Assembly (NCBI RefSeq): GCF_003994415.1
Contig: NZ_CP034689.1
Span: 4,278,001-4,342,000 of the forward strand
Reading direction: 5' to 3'
Source of the DNA: Achromobacter spanius
GTDB taxonomy: Bacteria > Pseudomonadota > Gammaproteobacteria > Burkholderiales > Burkholderiaceae_B
Length of the DNA: 64,000 nucleotides
Both the position numbers and the translations under genes were made by a program. Below, one piece after another: positions 1 to 8,383 of this stretch (position 1 is the first letter of the stretch; the number at the start of each line of letters is the position of its first letter). A model generated the notes under the pieces. The model had not been told where the DNA came from. It ran no database searches and saw nothing but the letters and a program-made list of their open reading frames with translations.

Positions 1-1056
1 AAAACGCAGCCCCTCGGTCCAGAACTGCAGGGGCGTCAACGCGCCGTCCGCGCCGATGTCGAACACGGCAATGCTGTCGGCCTGCGGATGATCGTTCTGC
101 ACCCGGCGGGTTGAGACATACAAAAAGCGGCCGGACGGGTGGATAAGCAGCGCCGCCGCGTCGCCCGTGCCGGTAAAGCCCGAGGGCGTGGCCGGCACCG
201 TGTGGCGCGGTTCAAGCACACGGCCCGCGATGACGTCATAACCATGGCACGACACGCTGGCATCAAGCTCGTTGACCACATACAGCAACGCGCCGTCGGG
301 ATGCAGCGCCAGGTGGCGCGGCCCGCTGCCTGGCGGCAGCTCGGTGCGTCCGGCAAGCGACAAGTCGCCGTCTTCAAACGTGAAAAGATTGATGCGGTCG
401 CTGCCCAAATCAGTCGCCAGCACGCGCAGGCCGGTGGGGTCGAACAACACCATGTGCGGGTGCGCGGACTGCTGTTCGGGGCGAGGGCCCGAGCCGGTTT
501 CCTTGACAATGCCCGACACCGCGCCCAGCGAGCCATCGCGGTGGATGGGCAGCACGTTGTAGGTGCCGCCCAGATACTGCGCGGTGACCAGATGCTTGCC
601 ATCCGGCGACACCGCCAGGTGGGCAGGCGCGGTGCTGGACAAGGACAGCGGCTGCCGGTTCAGCAAGCGCAGGCGGCCATCATCGGGATCAATGGCGTAG
701 GCTTCCGCCGTGCCCCGGGGCAGCCCTTGCCAGAGTTCGATCTCGTTGATGGCGTACAGAAAACGCCGCGTCGGATGCATGGCGAGGTAGGACGGGTTGT
801 CGCTTTCCATGACCTGGATCAGCCGCCAGCCCGCCTCGCGCACCGCAAACACCTGTATGCCCGCCGACGGCGGCCCGCCCGCCGTGCCGCCCGGCGCATC
901 GTGCGTGTAGGTGCCCACATAGGCGAAGGCGGCGGCATCGCCACGGGATGCCGTGGCGCCCATCGCAGACAACCACGGCCCCGCCGCGCTCGCGGCCGAC
1001 AAGCCGCCCGCAAGCTGGATAAAGGATCTGCGCGGCGCGCTGGCAAGGGTATTCAT
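1..1056 (-). CDS. Lactonase-family beta-propeller protein, Tat-exported (3' end beyond window)
   Basis: This reading frame stays open to the left window edge, so 352 codons are visible and the C-terminus is missing. The ATG at 1056 opens a Tat-type leader (RRSFIQ at residues 9-14, then an Ala/Gly-rich stretch). The mature part begins FAYVGTYTHDAPG and contains repeated blade signatures: SYLAMHPTRRFLYAINE, HLAVSPDGKHLVTAQY, HMVLFDPTGLRVLATD and LALHPDGALLYVVNE. These are characteristic of the 6-phosphogluconolactonase/YVTN seven-bladed propeller family (PF10282). Because of the export signal it probably acts in the periplasm on a lactone or related substrate; the true substrate cannot be read from sequence. 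It lies 31 bp downstream of a BBE-type flavoenzyme on the same strand, which suggests sequential oxidation then lactone hydrolysis (inference). Confidence 0.85.
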   Translation of the reverse strand, partial: MNTLASAPRRSFIQLAGGLSAASAAGPWLSAMGATASRGDAAAFAYVGTYTHDAPGGTAGGPPSAGIQVFAVREAGWRLIQVMESDNPSYLAMHPTRRFLYAINEIELWQGLPRGTAEAYAIDPDDGRLRLLNRQPLSLSSTAPAHLAVSPDGKHLVTAQYLGGTYNVLPIHRDGSLGAVSGIVKETGSGPRPEQQSAHPHMVLFDPTGLRVLATDLGSDRINLFTFEDGDLSLAGRTELPPGSGPRHLALHPDGALLYVVNELDASVSCHGYDVIAGRVLEPRHTVPATPSGFTGTGDAAALLIHPSGRFLYVSTRRVQNDHPQADSIAVFDIGADGALTPLQFWTEGLRF

Positions 1057-1087
1057 GGCAGGTTCCGGCTGGGCGTAGCGGGCGTCA

Positions 1088-2614
1088 TCACGGGCGCACC
1101 GACATCGCATGGTGGAAGACATTGTTCGGATCGTAGCGGCGCTTGACCTGTTGCAGGAAAGGATAAAGCTCGCCCTTGCCGTAATACAACCGCGGCCACA
1201 CGGCATACGCAAGCATGTCGCGGTCGGGGTAGTTGATGTAGCAGCCTTGATAGCGGTCCCCGGGATACGGCGTGCCCGCTACATCGCGTTCGGACGGCTC
1301 CGCCGGGTCGGCATACACGTCACGGTAGAAGTCCGTCATCCAGCGCAAATGAATGGCGTCCTGGTCAGCGTGGGTCCAGTAGCTTTGGTATTGCAGCTTC
1401 ATGACCGATTCGCGCTGATGCACGGCGGTGTCGCGCAGGCGTTCGGGGCGGTTGATGGCGCCGCCATAGGAGTCCACTTGCAACAGCGACTGGCGCAGGT
1501 CGGCGCCGGGCATATCGCGAGTCAGGTGCACGTAAATGCGGGCGGCTTCATGCGCGCTGAAGTTGCGTTTCATATAGGCGGACTTGTATTTGCCACGTTG
1601 GTTTGGCCCAGAACCATTCAGCGTTTGCGTGGCCGTCAGCCAGTCGTAGCGAATGACGGTGTGAGGTTCGCTGCAGAGCAGGTCGCCGCCGATGCGCGGG
1701 CGCGGCAGGCCCGGCGTGGTGGGGCGCGCGGCCACCGGCGCGCAGGCGCGAAAGCGGTCCAGAAAGTCTTGCAGCACCGTCAGGTCTTGGCAGGTGCCGT
1801 CGGGGTTGCAGAACTGCACGATCATCACGATCTGCCCCGCCGCCTGATGCGTAAGCTTCAGCAAAGAGAACATGCCCCAGGTATCGGACTGCCTGCCCCG
1901 CGTTTCCCAATAGCTGCCGTAGATGTCCAGCAATTGCGCGAAGCGTCGGGGCGTCATGCCGGCCCAGTCGAACGCGACCGTGGCGATGGCCACTTCGCGC
2001 GGGGCCTGTGGCAGCGTGGCGAAACCATAGCTGGTGATCACGCCGAAGTTGCCGCCGCCCCCGCCGCGGCAGGCACGGAACAGGTCAGGGTCGCGCGTGG
2101 CGTTGACGGTGCGCGGCACGACGTTGCCGCCCGCGTCCACCGTCAGGATGTCGACCGCGCTCAGCCAGTCGCACGCCAGCCCTTGCAAGCGCGACAGCAG
2201 GCCGTAGCCGCCGCCTGTGATGTGGCCGCCCGCCCCCACCGAATAGCATGAACCGCCGGGCAAGGACACGCCATGGCGCTTGTACAGGTCTTGGTCGCCG
2301 TTCCAGTTTTGCGAACCAGCCGCAATGCGCAGCAGCCCGTCGGATGCGGGCGGCACGCGGTCCAGCAGGCTGAGGTCCAGGATGACGCCGTCGGGATTGT
2401 TCGAGACGAAGTCCTCGTAGCAATGGCCCCCGCTGCGTATCGTGGGGCGCTTGCCGTCGGCGACGATGCGGGTCAGGGCGCGGGCCGCATCCTCGGGCGT
2501 TTCACAGAGTTCGATGCGTGCGACGGCATCAGCAGGTTGAGCGGGCCACCGCAGGTTGAAGCCCTTTTTCAGGGTCTTGTAGCGGGGATCATCTTGCGTG
2601 ACGCTGATGCTCAT
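1088..2614 (-). CDS. FAD-binding PCMH/BBE-type oxidoreductase
   Basis: A 508-residue berberine-bridge-enzyme-like flavoprotein. The N-terminal half is a PCMH-type FAD domain, with RSGGHCYEDF (the His position used for covalent FAD in this family), the flavin-binding run GAGGHITGGGYGLLSR and CRGGGGGNFGVIT. The C-terminus has the BBE substrate-domain signature, YINYPDRDM followed by LYYGKGELYPFLQQVKRRYDPNNVF. The family oxidises alcohols or sugars, passing electrons to O2 or an acceptor. I chose the ATG at 2614 because a GGGAGG Shine-Dalgarno lies 8-10 bases upstream; an open frame extends further upstream without homology. No export signal is apparent. The substrate is unknown, and the lactonase-like neighbour suggests a sugar or polyol. 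Confidence 0.9.
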   Translation of the reverse strand: MSISVTQDDPRYKTLKKGFNLRWPAQPADAVARIELCETPEDAARALTRIVADGKRPTIRSGGHCYEDFVSNNPDGVILDLSLLDRVPPASDGLLRIAAGSQNWNGDQDLYKRHGVSLPGGSCYSVGAGGHITGGGYGLLSRLQGLACDWLSAVDILTVDAGGNVVPRTVNATRDPDLFRACRGGGGGNFGVITSYGFATLPQAPREVAIATVAFDWAGMTPRRFAQLLDIYGSYWETRGRQSDTWGMFSLLKLTHQAAGQIVMIVQFCNPDGTCQDLTVLQDFLDRFRACAPVAARPTTPGLPRPRIGGDLLCSEPHTVIRYDWLTATQTLNGSGPNQRGKYKSAYMKRNFSAHEAARIYVHLTRDMPGADLRQSLLQVDSYGGAINRPERLRDTAVHQRESVMKLQYQSYWTHADQDAIHLRWMTDFYRDVYADPAEPSERDVAGTPYPGDRYQGCYINYPDRDMLAYAVWPRLYYGKGELYPFLQQVKRRYDPNNVFHHAMSVRP

Positions 2615-2706
2615 GTCGGCTTGCCTCCCGGGCCTGGGAGTCAGGCCGCGACGCATCAAGAATAGGCCGAGAGCGCCCCGAACATCTGTAAGAGAAGTCC
2701 GATTTT

Positions 2707-3669
2707 CTACTGATACCGTTCGCGATAGCCCACGGGCGACATGCCGCAATATTTATTGAAGATGTCGCGAAACGCCTTGGTGTCGTTGTAGCCCACTTCG
2801 TACATGACTTCGGCCACGCTCTTGCGCGAACTTTCCAGCCGCTTCTTGGCCGCTTCCACGCGCACGCGCTGCAGGTATTCCACGATGCTGTTGCCCGTGG
2901 CCTGGCGAAACCGCCGCTCCAGCGTGCGACGGCCCATGGCGTGGTGGCCGGCCAGCTCTTCCACGGTGATCTTTTCCGTGTAGCGGCCTTCGATGTAAGT
3001 CTGCACGGCGCGCACCACCTCGTCTGCGTGGGCCTTCTGGCCCATGAACACCGAAAACGGCAACTGGCTCTGGCGGCTCCAGTCCAGTTGGAAATACTTG
3101 GCGCACCAGATGGCGGTGTCGCGGTCGGTGTATTTTTCGATCAGGTGCAGCACCAGATGCGCCGCCGAAAACGCGCCGCCGCTGGTGTAGACGCCGTTCT
3201 CGGCCATGACCACGCGGTCGCTGATCCAGCGGACATTCGGAAACAGGCTGGCATACAGGTTCTGCGCCACCCAATGCACCACCGCCTGCTGTCCGTCCAG
3301 CACGCCGCCCGCGGCCAACAGCGCGGCGCCCACGCACAAACTGGCCACTTCGCCGCCATTGCGGTGATGCGTCGACAACCAATCGATCAACTCCCGGTTC
3401 GACAGCACCACGTCGGACACCGTGCCCAACAGGGGTGGAGCAATGCAGATGTCGATTTGCGGCGCGTCGGCCAGCACCAGGTCGGCCTGCACCTTGATGC
3501 GCCCCTCATCCAGGCTGACCTCGCGCGTGAGCGCCAGGGTGCGCACATGGAATTGGGGTTCGCGCCCTTGCGCGGCCAGGTAGTTATTGGCCACCAGGAA
3601 GCCGTGGCGCGCGGTTTCCAGGGACGCAATGTTGGTGCCCGTGGGCAGAAGAAACGCGACATTTTTCAT
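2707..3669 (-). CDS. GlxA-family transcriptional regulator (DJ-1/PfpI domain plus AraC HTH)
   Basis: A 320-residue regulator with an N-terminal DJ-1/PfpI-like ligand domain (MKNVAFLLPTGTNIASLE, then SLCVGAALLAAGGVLDG around the nucleophile-elbow position) and a C-terminal AraC-type double HTH. The HTH signatures are TVEELAGHHAMGRRTLERRF and VAEVMYEVGYNDTKAFRDIF, closing with YCGMSPVGYRERY. This is the GlxA/FtrA class. The start is taken at MKNV; an in-frame ATG four codons upstream (3681) is possible, and neither has a strong ribosome site. It is divergent from the DUF1428 gene across 178 bp and co-directional with the flavoenzyme below, either of which could be its target (inference). Confidence 0.88.
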   Translation of the reverse strand: MKNVAFLLPTGTNIASLETARHGFLVANNYLAAQGREPQFHVRTLALTREVSLDEGRIKVQADLVLADAPQIDICIAPPLLGTVSDVVLSNRELIDWLSTHHRNGGEVASLCVGAALLAAGGVLDGQQAVVHWVAQNLYASLFPNVRWISDRVVMAENGVYTSGGAFSAAHLVLHLIEKYTDRDTAIWCAKYFQLDWSRQSQLPFSVFMGQKAHADEVVRAVQTYIEGRYTEKITVEELAGHHAMGRRTLERRFRQATGNSIVEYLQRVRVEAAKKRLESSRKSVAEVMYEVGYNDTKAFRDIFNKYCGMSPVGYRERYQ

Positions 3670-3847
3670 GACGCTAAGCATACGCCCGGGCGTTGACGCA
3701 ATCCACCCGCAAGAATGTCGCAATCCCCTATCTGAAAGCGGCGCCGATGCCGATAAAGTGGCGTCTACGGCTGTATGGCCGGACGGCGGCAGGCGCGACC
3801 AGCGGGCGCGCTCGCCGAACCAACCACAGCAACCAAAGGAGTGTGCG

Positions 3848-4207
3848 ATGGAAGAATACGTAGACGGTTTCTTGCTGCCGGTGCCCAAGGCCAACCTGGC
3901 CGACTACAAGAAGATGGCGGAACAGGCCAAGGTGGTCTGGCTGGACCATGGCGCGCTGGATTACCGCGAATGCGTGGCCGATGGACCGGGTGGCGAAAAC
4001 ATGCGGTCGTTTGCCGAAGCGGCCGGCGTCAAGGACGGCGAAACGGTGGTCTTCGCCTGGATCCTGTATGCCAGCAAGGCCGACCGCGACCGCATCAACC
4101 CGTTGGTCATGGCCGACCCCCGCCTGGCCAATATGAGCGGTTGCGAAAACGTGTTCGATTTCAAGCGGATGTGCTGGGGCGGATTCAGCACCTTGGTAAG
4201 CAAATAA
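3848..4207 (+). CDS. DUF1428 family protein
   Basis: A 119-residue soluble protein beginning MEEYVDGFLLPVPKANLADY, with the family-typical WLDHGALDYRECVAD and VFAWILYASKADRDRIN segments. This matches the DUF1428 (RNA signal-recognition-particle-like, YbaA) family of dimeric alpha/beta-barrel proteins of unknown function. AAGGAG lies 6 bases before the ATG, which fixes the start. It precedes a VOC-fold protein by 124 bp; such small enzyme-like proteins are often grouped in betaproteobacterial genomes. Confidence 0.88.
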   Translation: MEEYVDGFLLPVPKANLADYKKMAEQAKVVWLDHGALDYRECVADGPGGENMRSFAEAAGVKDGETVVFAWILYASKADRDRINPLVMADPRLANMSGCENVFDFKRMCWGGFSTLVSK

Positions 4208-4331
4208 AAAAAATGGCGCGGCGTGTCGATATCGACACCGCCCGTTCGTCGTATAGACAGGACAAGCCGGCACGCCACGCGCGGCGGTGCTCCGTCCCCA
4301 ACCCATCACCTCACCTATCTGGAGACTGACC

Positions 4332-4829
4332 ATGGCCACGCCCGCCACCACACCCATTCCCGCCGGCATGCACACGCTGACCGCCCACATCATCTGCGAG
4401 GGCGCCGCCGACGCCATCGCCTTCTACAAGAAAGCCTTCAACGCCGAAGAGCTGGCGCGCTTGCCCGGCCCGGGCGGCAAGATCATGCACGCGGCTGTGC
4501 GCATCGGCGATTCCGTGCTGATGCTGATGGATGATTTTGCCGAATGGGGCAGCCTGGGGCCGAAGGCGCTGAAAGGCACGCCCGTCACGCTGCACCTGTA
4601 CGTGAAGGACGTGGACGCCGCGATGAAGCAAGCGGTGGACGCCGGCGCCACCCTGGCGATGCCCGCCGAAGATATGTTCTGGGGCGACCGGTACGGCCAG
4701 GTGGTGGACCCGTTTGGCCACCGCTGGTCCATCGCCACGCACCAGTTCGACTACACGCCCGAAGAAATCCAGCAAAACATGGCCAAGATGGGCGAGATGT
4801 CGGGTTGCGGCGACGCCAACAAAAAGTAA
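4332..4829 (+). CDS. VOC family (PhnB-like/glyoxalase superfamily) protein
   Basis: A 165-residue vicinal-oxygen-chelate protein of the PhnB-like group. It opens with LTAHIICEGAADAIAFYKKA, continues VTLHLYVKDVDAAMKQAVDAGA and ends with the paired motif WGDRYGQVVDPFGHRWSIAT, all typical of bleomycin-resistance/PhnB-like VOC proteins. The start at MATPA has GGAG about 8 bases upstream. The C-terminal tail (MGEMSGCGDANKK) is short and polar. Metal use and substrate cannot be deduced; bona fide antibiotic resistance is not supported. Confidence 0.87.
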   Translation: MATPATTPIPAGMHTLTAHIICEGAADAIAFYKKAFNAEELARLPGPGGKIMHAAVRIGDSVLMLMDDFAEWGSLGPKALKGTPVTLHLYVKDVDAAMKQAVDAGATLAMPAEDMFWGDRYGQVVDPFGHRWSIATHQFDYTPEEIQQNMAKMGEMSGCGDANKK

Positions 4830-4896
4830 ACCTACGCGGCGGGCGGCGGGCCCGCCGGTCTGCATGGCCTGCGTTTGCCCTGCGCCTGGCCGCCGC

Positions 4897-5409
4897 TTAT
4901 TGCGAGTACGGCCCCAGGAAATCCAGCTTGCCGATCTTTACGCCCGCATGGCGCAGAATCGCGTAGGCGGTCGTCACGTGGAAATAGAAGTTCGGCAGCG
5001 CGAAGCTCAGCAGATAGGTGTCGCCCTTGAACTCGGGTTTGAAGTCGCCGAAGTTGATGACGATCTGTCGGTCTTCGGCGCCGTCGAACTGCTCGGGCGT
5101 CACGCATTGCAGGTAGGCGATCGTGTCCTGGATGCGTTGCTGCAATTGCGCAAACGTGGTTTCTTCATCGGGAAACTTGGGTGCTTGACCCTGCGACAAG
5201 CGCTGCACGGCGAACTTGGCCGCATCGCTGGCGCGCTGGATCTGGCCCGACAAGGGGTACATGTCGGGCGCCAGGCGCGCGTTGACGAGGTCGGCGGGGT
5301 CGGTGCCCGCTGCTTCGGCATGGGCAAGGCCTTTTTCCAGCAGGCTGGCCAGCACGGTCAGGCCTCGGATGAGCACGGGCACGGAGGCCTGATAAACAGA
5401 AAGCGTCAT
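4897..5409 (-). CDS. DUF1993 domain-containing protein
   Basis: A 170-residue protein starting MTLSVYQASVPVLIRGLTVL, with LAPDMYPLSGQIQRASDAAK and a conserved distal NFYFHVTTAYAILRHAGVKIGK. These are hallmarks of DUF1993, a DinB-like four-helix-bundle family. Members are predicted metal-binding or thiol-dependent enzymes of unknown substrate. The Met at 5409 is preferred over one five codons upstream because the family begins there. It is convergent with the VOC gene and separate from the esterase behind it by 145 bp without recognisable features. Confidence 0.87.
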   Translation of the reverse strand: MTLSVYQASVPVLIRGLTVLASLLEKGLAHAEAAGTDPADLVNARLAPDMYPLSGQIQRASDAAKFAVQRLSQGQAPKFPDEETTFAQLQQRIQDTIAYLQCVTPEQFDGAEDRQIVINFGDFKPEFKGDTYLLSFALPNFYFHVTTAYAILRHAGVKIGKLDFLGPYSQ

Positions 5410-5554
5410 GGCGGGAAGTTCCAAAGGGGTTCGTCTGGTGGGCGCGCGCGGAATGCAGCCAGCGCCAGGGATGCGGCGATGTTACTGCCACCGGGTGCCA
5501 TTTCCCTGGCGCCCGGCCTCGACATATCCGTTCCCAAAATCGGAACAATCCTGC

Positions 5555-6646
5555 CTAGGGTTTGGAGCGACCCGCCCCCACGCGGCGCAAGCCCTGGAAG
5601 AAGCGCCACACCAGCGCCGACGCATCCGGCCCACCCCGGGCATGGTACTTCACTGAGGCATCTCCTCCGCTCCAGGCATGCTCCAGGCGCGTGATCTCAC
5701 ATAGGCGCAGCACGGTTTTTCGGCCGCGCAGCAAATCCACACGGCGATACGCCTTGTCAGTGCCCAAGCCCAGCACACGTTCAATTGGCACGTCTTCCGG
5801 GCGTGGGGCGTTCAGCGCGCGGAACTGCTCGAACAGTTGCTTGGCGTTGCGCGGCGCCACCGCCGGGTCCAGTTGGCCCTGAAGAATCAGCGCGGGCATG
5901 CCCAGTTGAAACACGGCGGGGTCTGACACGCTTGCCAGCAGCGGCAGCAAGGGCTTGACCGAACCGCGGCGCATGGTGCTGATGCCGGCCGTGGCACTGT
6001 GGGCGTCGCCCACCACCGGCCCCGAGTGCATTGCCACCGCCGCGATCATCGACGGATGGCGCAAGGCCACCAAGGCCGCCATGCCCGCGCCCGCGGACAG
6101 GCCAGCCACATAGACCCGCTCGGGGTCCAGGCCGTGCCGCGCAACTTCAGACTGGATCAGCGCCGCGATCAAATCGGCCTCGGCACCGCCGTGCGCGTCG
6201 TCGGGCTGGAACCAGCGCCAACAGCGCTGCACCTGGCGCGTCATGGACTGCTGCGGGTACAGCACCATGAAGCCCCCCGCGTCCGCCCATTGGTTCATGC
6301 GCGTGCCCCGCGCGAAGGCCAGCGCGGTCTGGCGGCAGCCATGCAGCATCACCACCAAGGGCATGCCCGTGGGCGGCGCGGAAGCCGGGGTATAGCGCGC
6401 AAAGCTAAGTTGACGCCCCTGGCCATCGGAAAATCGCCGGGAGCCTTCCCAGCGCCCGCTACCCAGCGACGGGGTTACGGGTTGACGTGGGGTGGCCGTG
6501 GCCGGCGCTGCCTTGGCCGCCGCCTTGCGCGCCGACGTGGCCCGCTTGCGGGCGGGCTTGGGCGTCGCCATGCGCATCGCCGTGCGTTGCAGCTTGCTCA
6601 GCTTCTTTGCCGCTTTGAAAAACAGATTGGTAAAACTGCGCGCCAT
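5555..6646 (-). CDS. PHB depolymerase-family esterase
   Basis: A 363-residue alpha/beta hydrolase of the poly(3-hydroxybutyrate) depolymerase/feruloyl esterase group (LpqC). It has the oxyanion-hole strand PLVVMLHGCRQTA, the nucleophile elbow GLSAGAGMAA (G-x-S-x-G), an acid-region loop ILQGQLDPAVAP and a late His in LEHAWSGGD. The first 70 residues are a Lys/Ala/Arg-rich, proline-spiced tail (PKPARKRATSARKAAAKAAP) with no export signal. The enzyme may therefore be cytoplasmic and possibly associated with PHB granules or nucleic acid (inference). No phaC or phasin gene lies nearby. Confidence 0.85.
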   Translation of the reverse strand: MARSFTNLFFKAAKKLSKLQRTAMRMATPKPARKRATSARKAAAKAAPATATPRQPVTPSLGSGRWEGSRRFSDGQGRQLSFARYTPASAPPTGMPLVVMLHGCRQTALAFARGTRMNQWADAGGFMVLYPQQSMTRQVQRCWRWFQPDDAHGGAEADLIAALIQSEVARHGLDPERVYVAGLSAGAGMAALVALRHPSMIAAVAMHSGPVVGDAHSATAGISTMRRGSVKPLLPLLASVSDPAVFQLGMPALILQGQLDPAVAPRNAKQLFEQFRALNAPRPEDVPIERVLGLGTDKAYRRVDLLRGRKTVLRLCEITRLEHAWSGGDASVKYHARGGPDASALVWRFFQGLRRVGAGRSKP

Positions 6647-7022
6647 TGGTAGGCCTCGGCCAGTAAACCTGCTAGAACCTCCCGGCCAGGCCGGGGCCGC
6701 CCGTCAGCCATTGCAAACGGGACACCAACGCGACCGCGATGGTCAGAACGCTAAGAGTATCTGTTGCGCTGACGCCGATGCGCCAACGCGGGTGCGAGCC
6801 CAGGAAAAAGAACAAGGCGTTCGCCTCTGCGGGCGGTTGGAACAGCCGCATGAAATGTATCACAGGGTTACTGCGGAGTAAGTCGCTTCCGGTTGATCAC
6901 GTGCGCTGGGCTTGCACAATATCAAGCGCGACCCGCATCCCCCGTGCCCACCACCCCGACAACCATTGAGCCCGCCGCCCAAAGCGCTTATGGTTGTAGC
7001 CTTGCATCAATAAGACGTATTC
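6647..7022. other. 376-bp intergenic stretch, no supported gene
   Basis: Lies between the divergent esterase and hemolysin III genes. It holds only short overlapping open frames, the longest minus-strand one being 63 codons from a GTG. None has a convincing ribosome site, family signature or codon pattern. It presumably carries both promoters; I could not assign -35/-10 boxes with confidence. Confidence 0.5.
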
Positions 7023-7667
7023 ATGTTTCCCAACGACCGCCCCCAAACCTTCGGCGAAGAAATCGCCAACACCATCAGCCACGGCATTGGCGCCGTGGGC
7101 GCTGTGGCCGCCGCGCCCATCCTGATCGTGGCCGCCGTGCGTCAGGGGGATGCCGCCTTCATCGCGGCGGCGGCGGTGTTCGCCGCGTCGATGTGTTTGC
7201 TGTATCTGGCATCCACGATTTATCACGCCTTGCCGCTGTGCCGGGCCAAGCAGATCTTCAACGTGCTGGACCACTCGGCCATCTACCTGCTGATTGCCGG
7301 CACCTATACGCCGTTTGCCTTGGGCGCCCTGCGTGGGCCTTGGGGCTGGACCTTGTTCGGGCTGGTGTGGGCGATGGCGTTGCTGGGTGTGGGGTTGAAG
7401 GCCAGCAAGCGGCTGAATCGCCCTGCCCTGTCCACCGGACTGTACCTGGCCATGGGGTGGTTGGTGATCATCGCGGTCAAACCGCTGATCGAAAGCGTGC
7501 CCTCGGGCGGGCTGGCCTGGCTGGTGGCGGGCGGGCTGGCGTATACGGGCGGCGTGGTGTTCTTCGTTTTCGACAACCGCTGGCGCTACAGCCATTTCAT
7601 CTGGCATCTGTTTGTGCTGGCGGGCACGGTCTGCCACTTTTTCGCGGTGCTCTGGTACGCGGCCTGA
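7023..7667 (+). CDS. trhA: Hemolysin III family membrane protein (PAQR/TrhA-like)
   Basis: A 214-residue, seven-helix inner-membrane protein of the PAQR/hemolysin III superfamily. The conserved polar residues are visible in order: GEEIANTISHGIGAVGA near the N-terminus, STIYHAL after helix 2, LDHSAIYLLIAGTYTPF, and HFIWHLFVLAGTVCHFFAV in the last helices. The histidines are the presumed zinc ligands of the family. Homologues (YqfA/TrhA) affect membrane-lipid or energy homeostasis; haemolysis is a historical label. It begins ATG TTT at 7023 without a strong Shine-Dalgarno. Confidence 0.88.
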   Translation: MFPNDRPQTFGEEIANTISHGIGAVGAVAAAPILIVAAVRQGDAAFIAAAAVFAASMCLLYLASTIYHALPLCRAKQIFNVLDHSAIYLLIAGTYTPFALGALRGPWGWTLFGLVWAMALLGVGLKASKRLNRPALSTGLYLAMGWLVIIAVKPLIESVPSGGLAWLVAGGLAYTGGVVFFVFDNRWRYSHFIWHLFVLAGTVCHFFAVLWYAA

Positions 7668-7701
7668 GCTTTACGCAACGCCGCCACGAGGCGTCCCGGC
7701 C

Positions 7702-8031
7702 CTAGCGATGCCGCAGGTAGTCAGTGGGCGCGCGCCCCAGCACGCGGCGGAACATCGTTGAGAAAGCGGCGGGGCTTTGGTAGCCGAAGTCCAGCGCAAT
7801 CGCGGTGACCGAGCCGCCAGCCGCCAGGCGGGCCAGCGCCAAGACCACGCAAGCGCGTTGGCGCCATTGCGCAAACGCCATTCCCGTCTGCTGACGGAAA
7901 TATCGGCTAAACGTGCGCGGGCTCATGTGCAGCCGGTCAGCCCAGGTTTGCGGCGGCATGCGCGCATCCGGGCCAAATTCGTAGGATGGGTGTAGCGCGA
8001 GGTGTCGGGGGCAAGATCGCCGGGGGGCCAT
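7702..8031 (-). pseudogene. AraC-family regulator, 5'-truncated by a repeat element
   Basis: Only the C-terminal DNA-binding half of an AraC regulator remains: MPPQTWADRLHMSPRTFSRYF, then GSVTAIALDFGYQSPAAFST and FRRVLGRAPTDYL. The whole ligand/cupin domain (about 150-180 residues) is missing. Authentic AraC sequence covers 7702-7980. Upstream of 7981 the frame runs into a 66-bp palindromic repeat, so the first 16-17 codons of the open frame (MAPRRSCPRHLALHPSY) are repeat-derived. The remnant still has two intact HTHs, but there is no ribosome site at the repeat-borne ATG. It is most simply a pseudogene; expression as a free DNA-binding domain is possible but unsupported. Confidence 0.8.
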
Positions 8032-8046
8032 CGCGCGTAACCCATC
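7981..8046 (+). repeat. 66-bp REP-like palindromic repeat, copy 1
   Basis: Starts GTAGGATGGGTG, ends CGCGTAACCCATC. The arms GATGGGT-GTA-GCGCGA and TCGCGC-GTA-ACCCATC are inverted complements, so the element can fold into a hairpin. The same ends and the same 66-bp length recur at 8080-8145 and 60884-60949. It abuts the truncated AraC gene. Confidence 0.8.
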
Positions 8047-8383
8047 TAGCGGCGGTCCGATTTATCTTCACCGGCGGCTGATGGGTTGCGCGCGTTCGGC
8101 GCTTGGGTTTTTCTGAACGTCTCCTCGCGCTCCACCCATCCTACGATCGCCCCGCACATTCGTGGGTCGCAACGTCCCACACGCGCACACCTGCCGACAC
8201 ATCGCGGCCAGCAGCCACTACGAAACCGCGCAAAACGTTTCCGTGGCCGCCCCAGGGGCCTCCCTCCTACAGGGCGGCGCCCGCTCGTGGCCTGCCGACA
8301 CAGGAAAACACATCGCGAAACTTGCCCCTGGGCGCTTGCGGTCTTCATCATGGTCGGACACTTAACCGGAACACGGAGGTTTC
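8032..8383. other. 352-bp gene-free stretch holding repeat ends and the DUF4168 leader
   Basis: Contains the distal part of repeat copy 1, a 33-bp linker, all of repeat copy 2 and about 240 bp of GC-rich sequence before the DUF4168 gene. In the last part the phrase CTGCCGACACA occurs twice (near 8191 and 8295). ACGGAGG at 8374-8380 is the ribosome site of the downstream gene. No other coding signal is seen. Confidence 0.5.
8080..8145 (-). repeat. 66-bp REP-like palindromic repeat, copy 2 (inverted)
   Basis: Read on the minus strand it begins CGTAGGATGGGTGGAGCGCG and ends GCGCGCAACCCATC, the same termini as copy 1. The two copies face each other across 33 bp, forming a composite inverted pair of about 165 bp. 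Internal sequence between the arms differs from copy 1. Confidence 0.8.

Noticed and set aside
1109..2251. A 380-codon plus-strand frame opposite the FAD oxidoreductase
   Set aside because: Shadow of a well-supported flavoprotein; no ribosome site or motif.
4332..4829. Calling the VOC protein an antibiotic-resistance determinant
   Set aside because: It is a PhnB-like VOC protein; fold similarity to bleomycin-resistance proteins is not evidence of resistance.
6672..6863. A 63-codon minus-strand frame starting at GTG in the esterase-hemolysin gap
   Set aside because: No ribosome site, no family resemblance, weak codon pattern; treated as non-coding.
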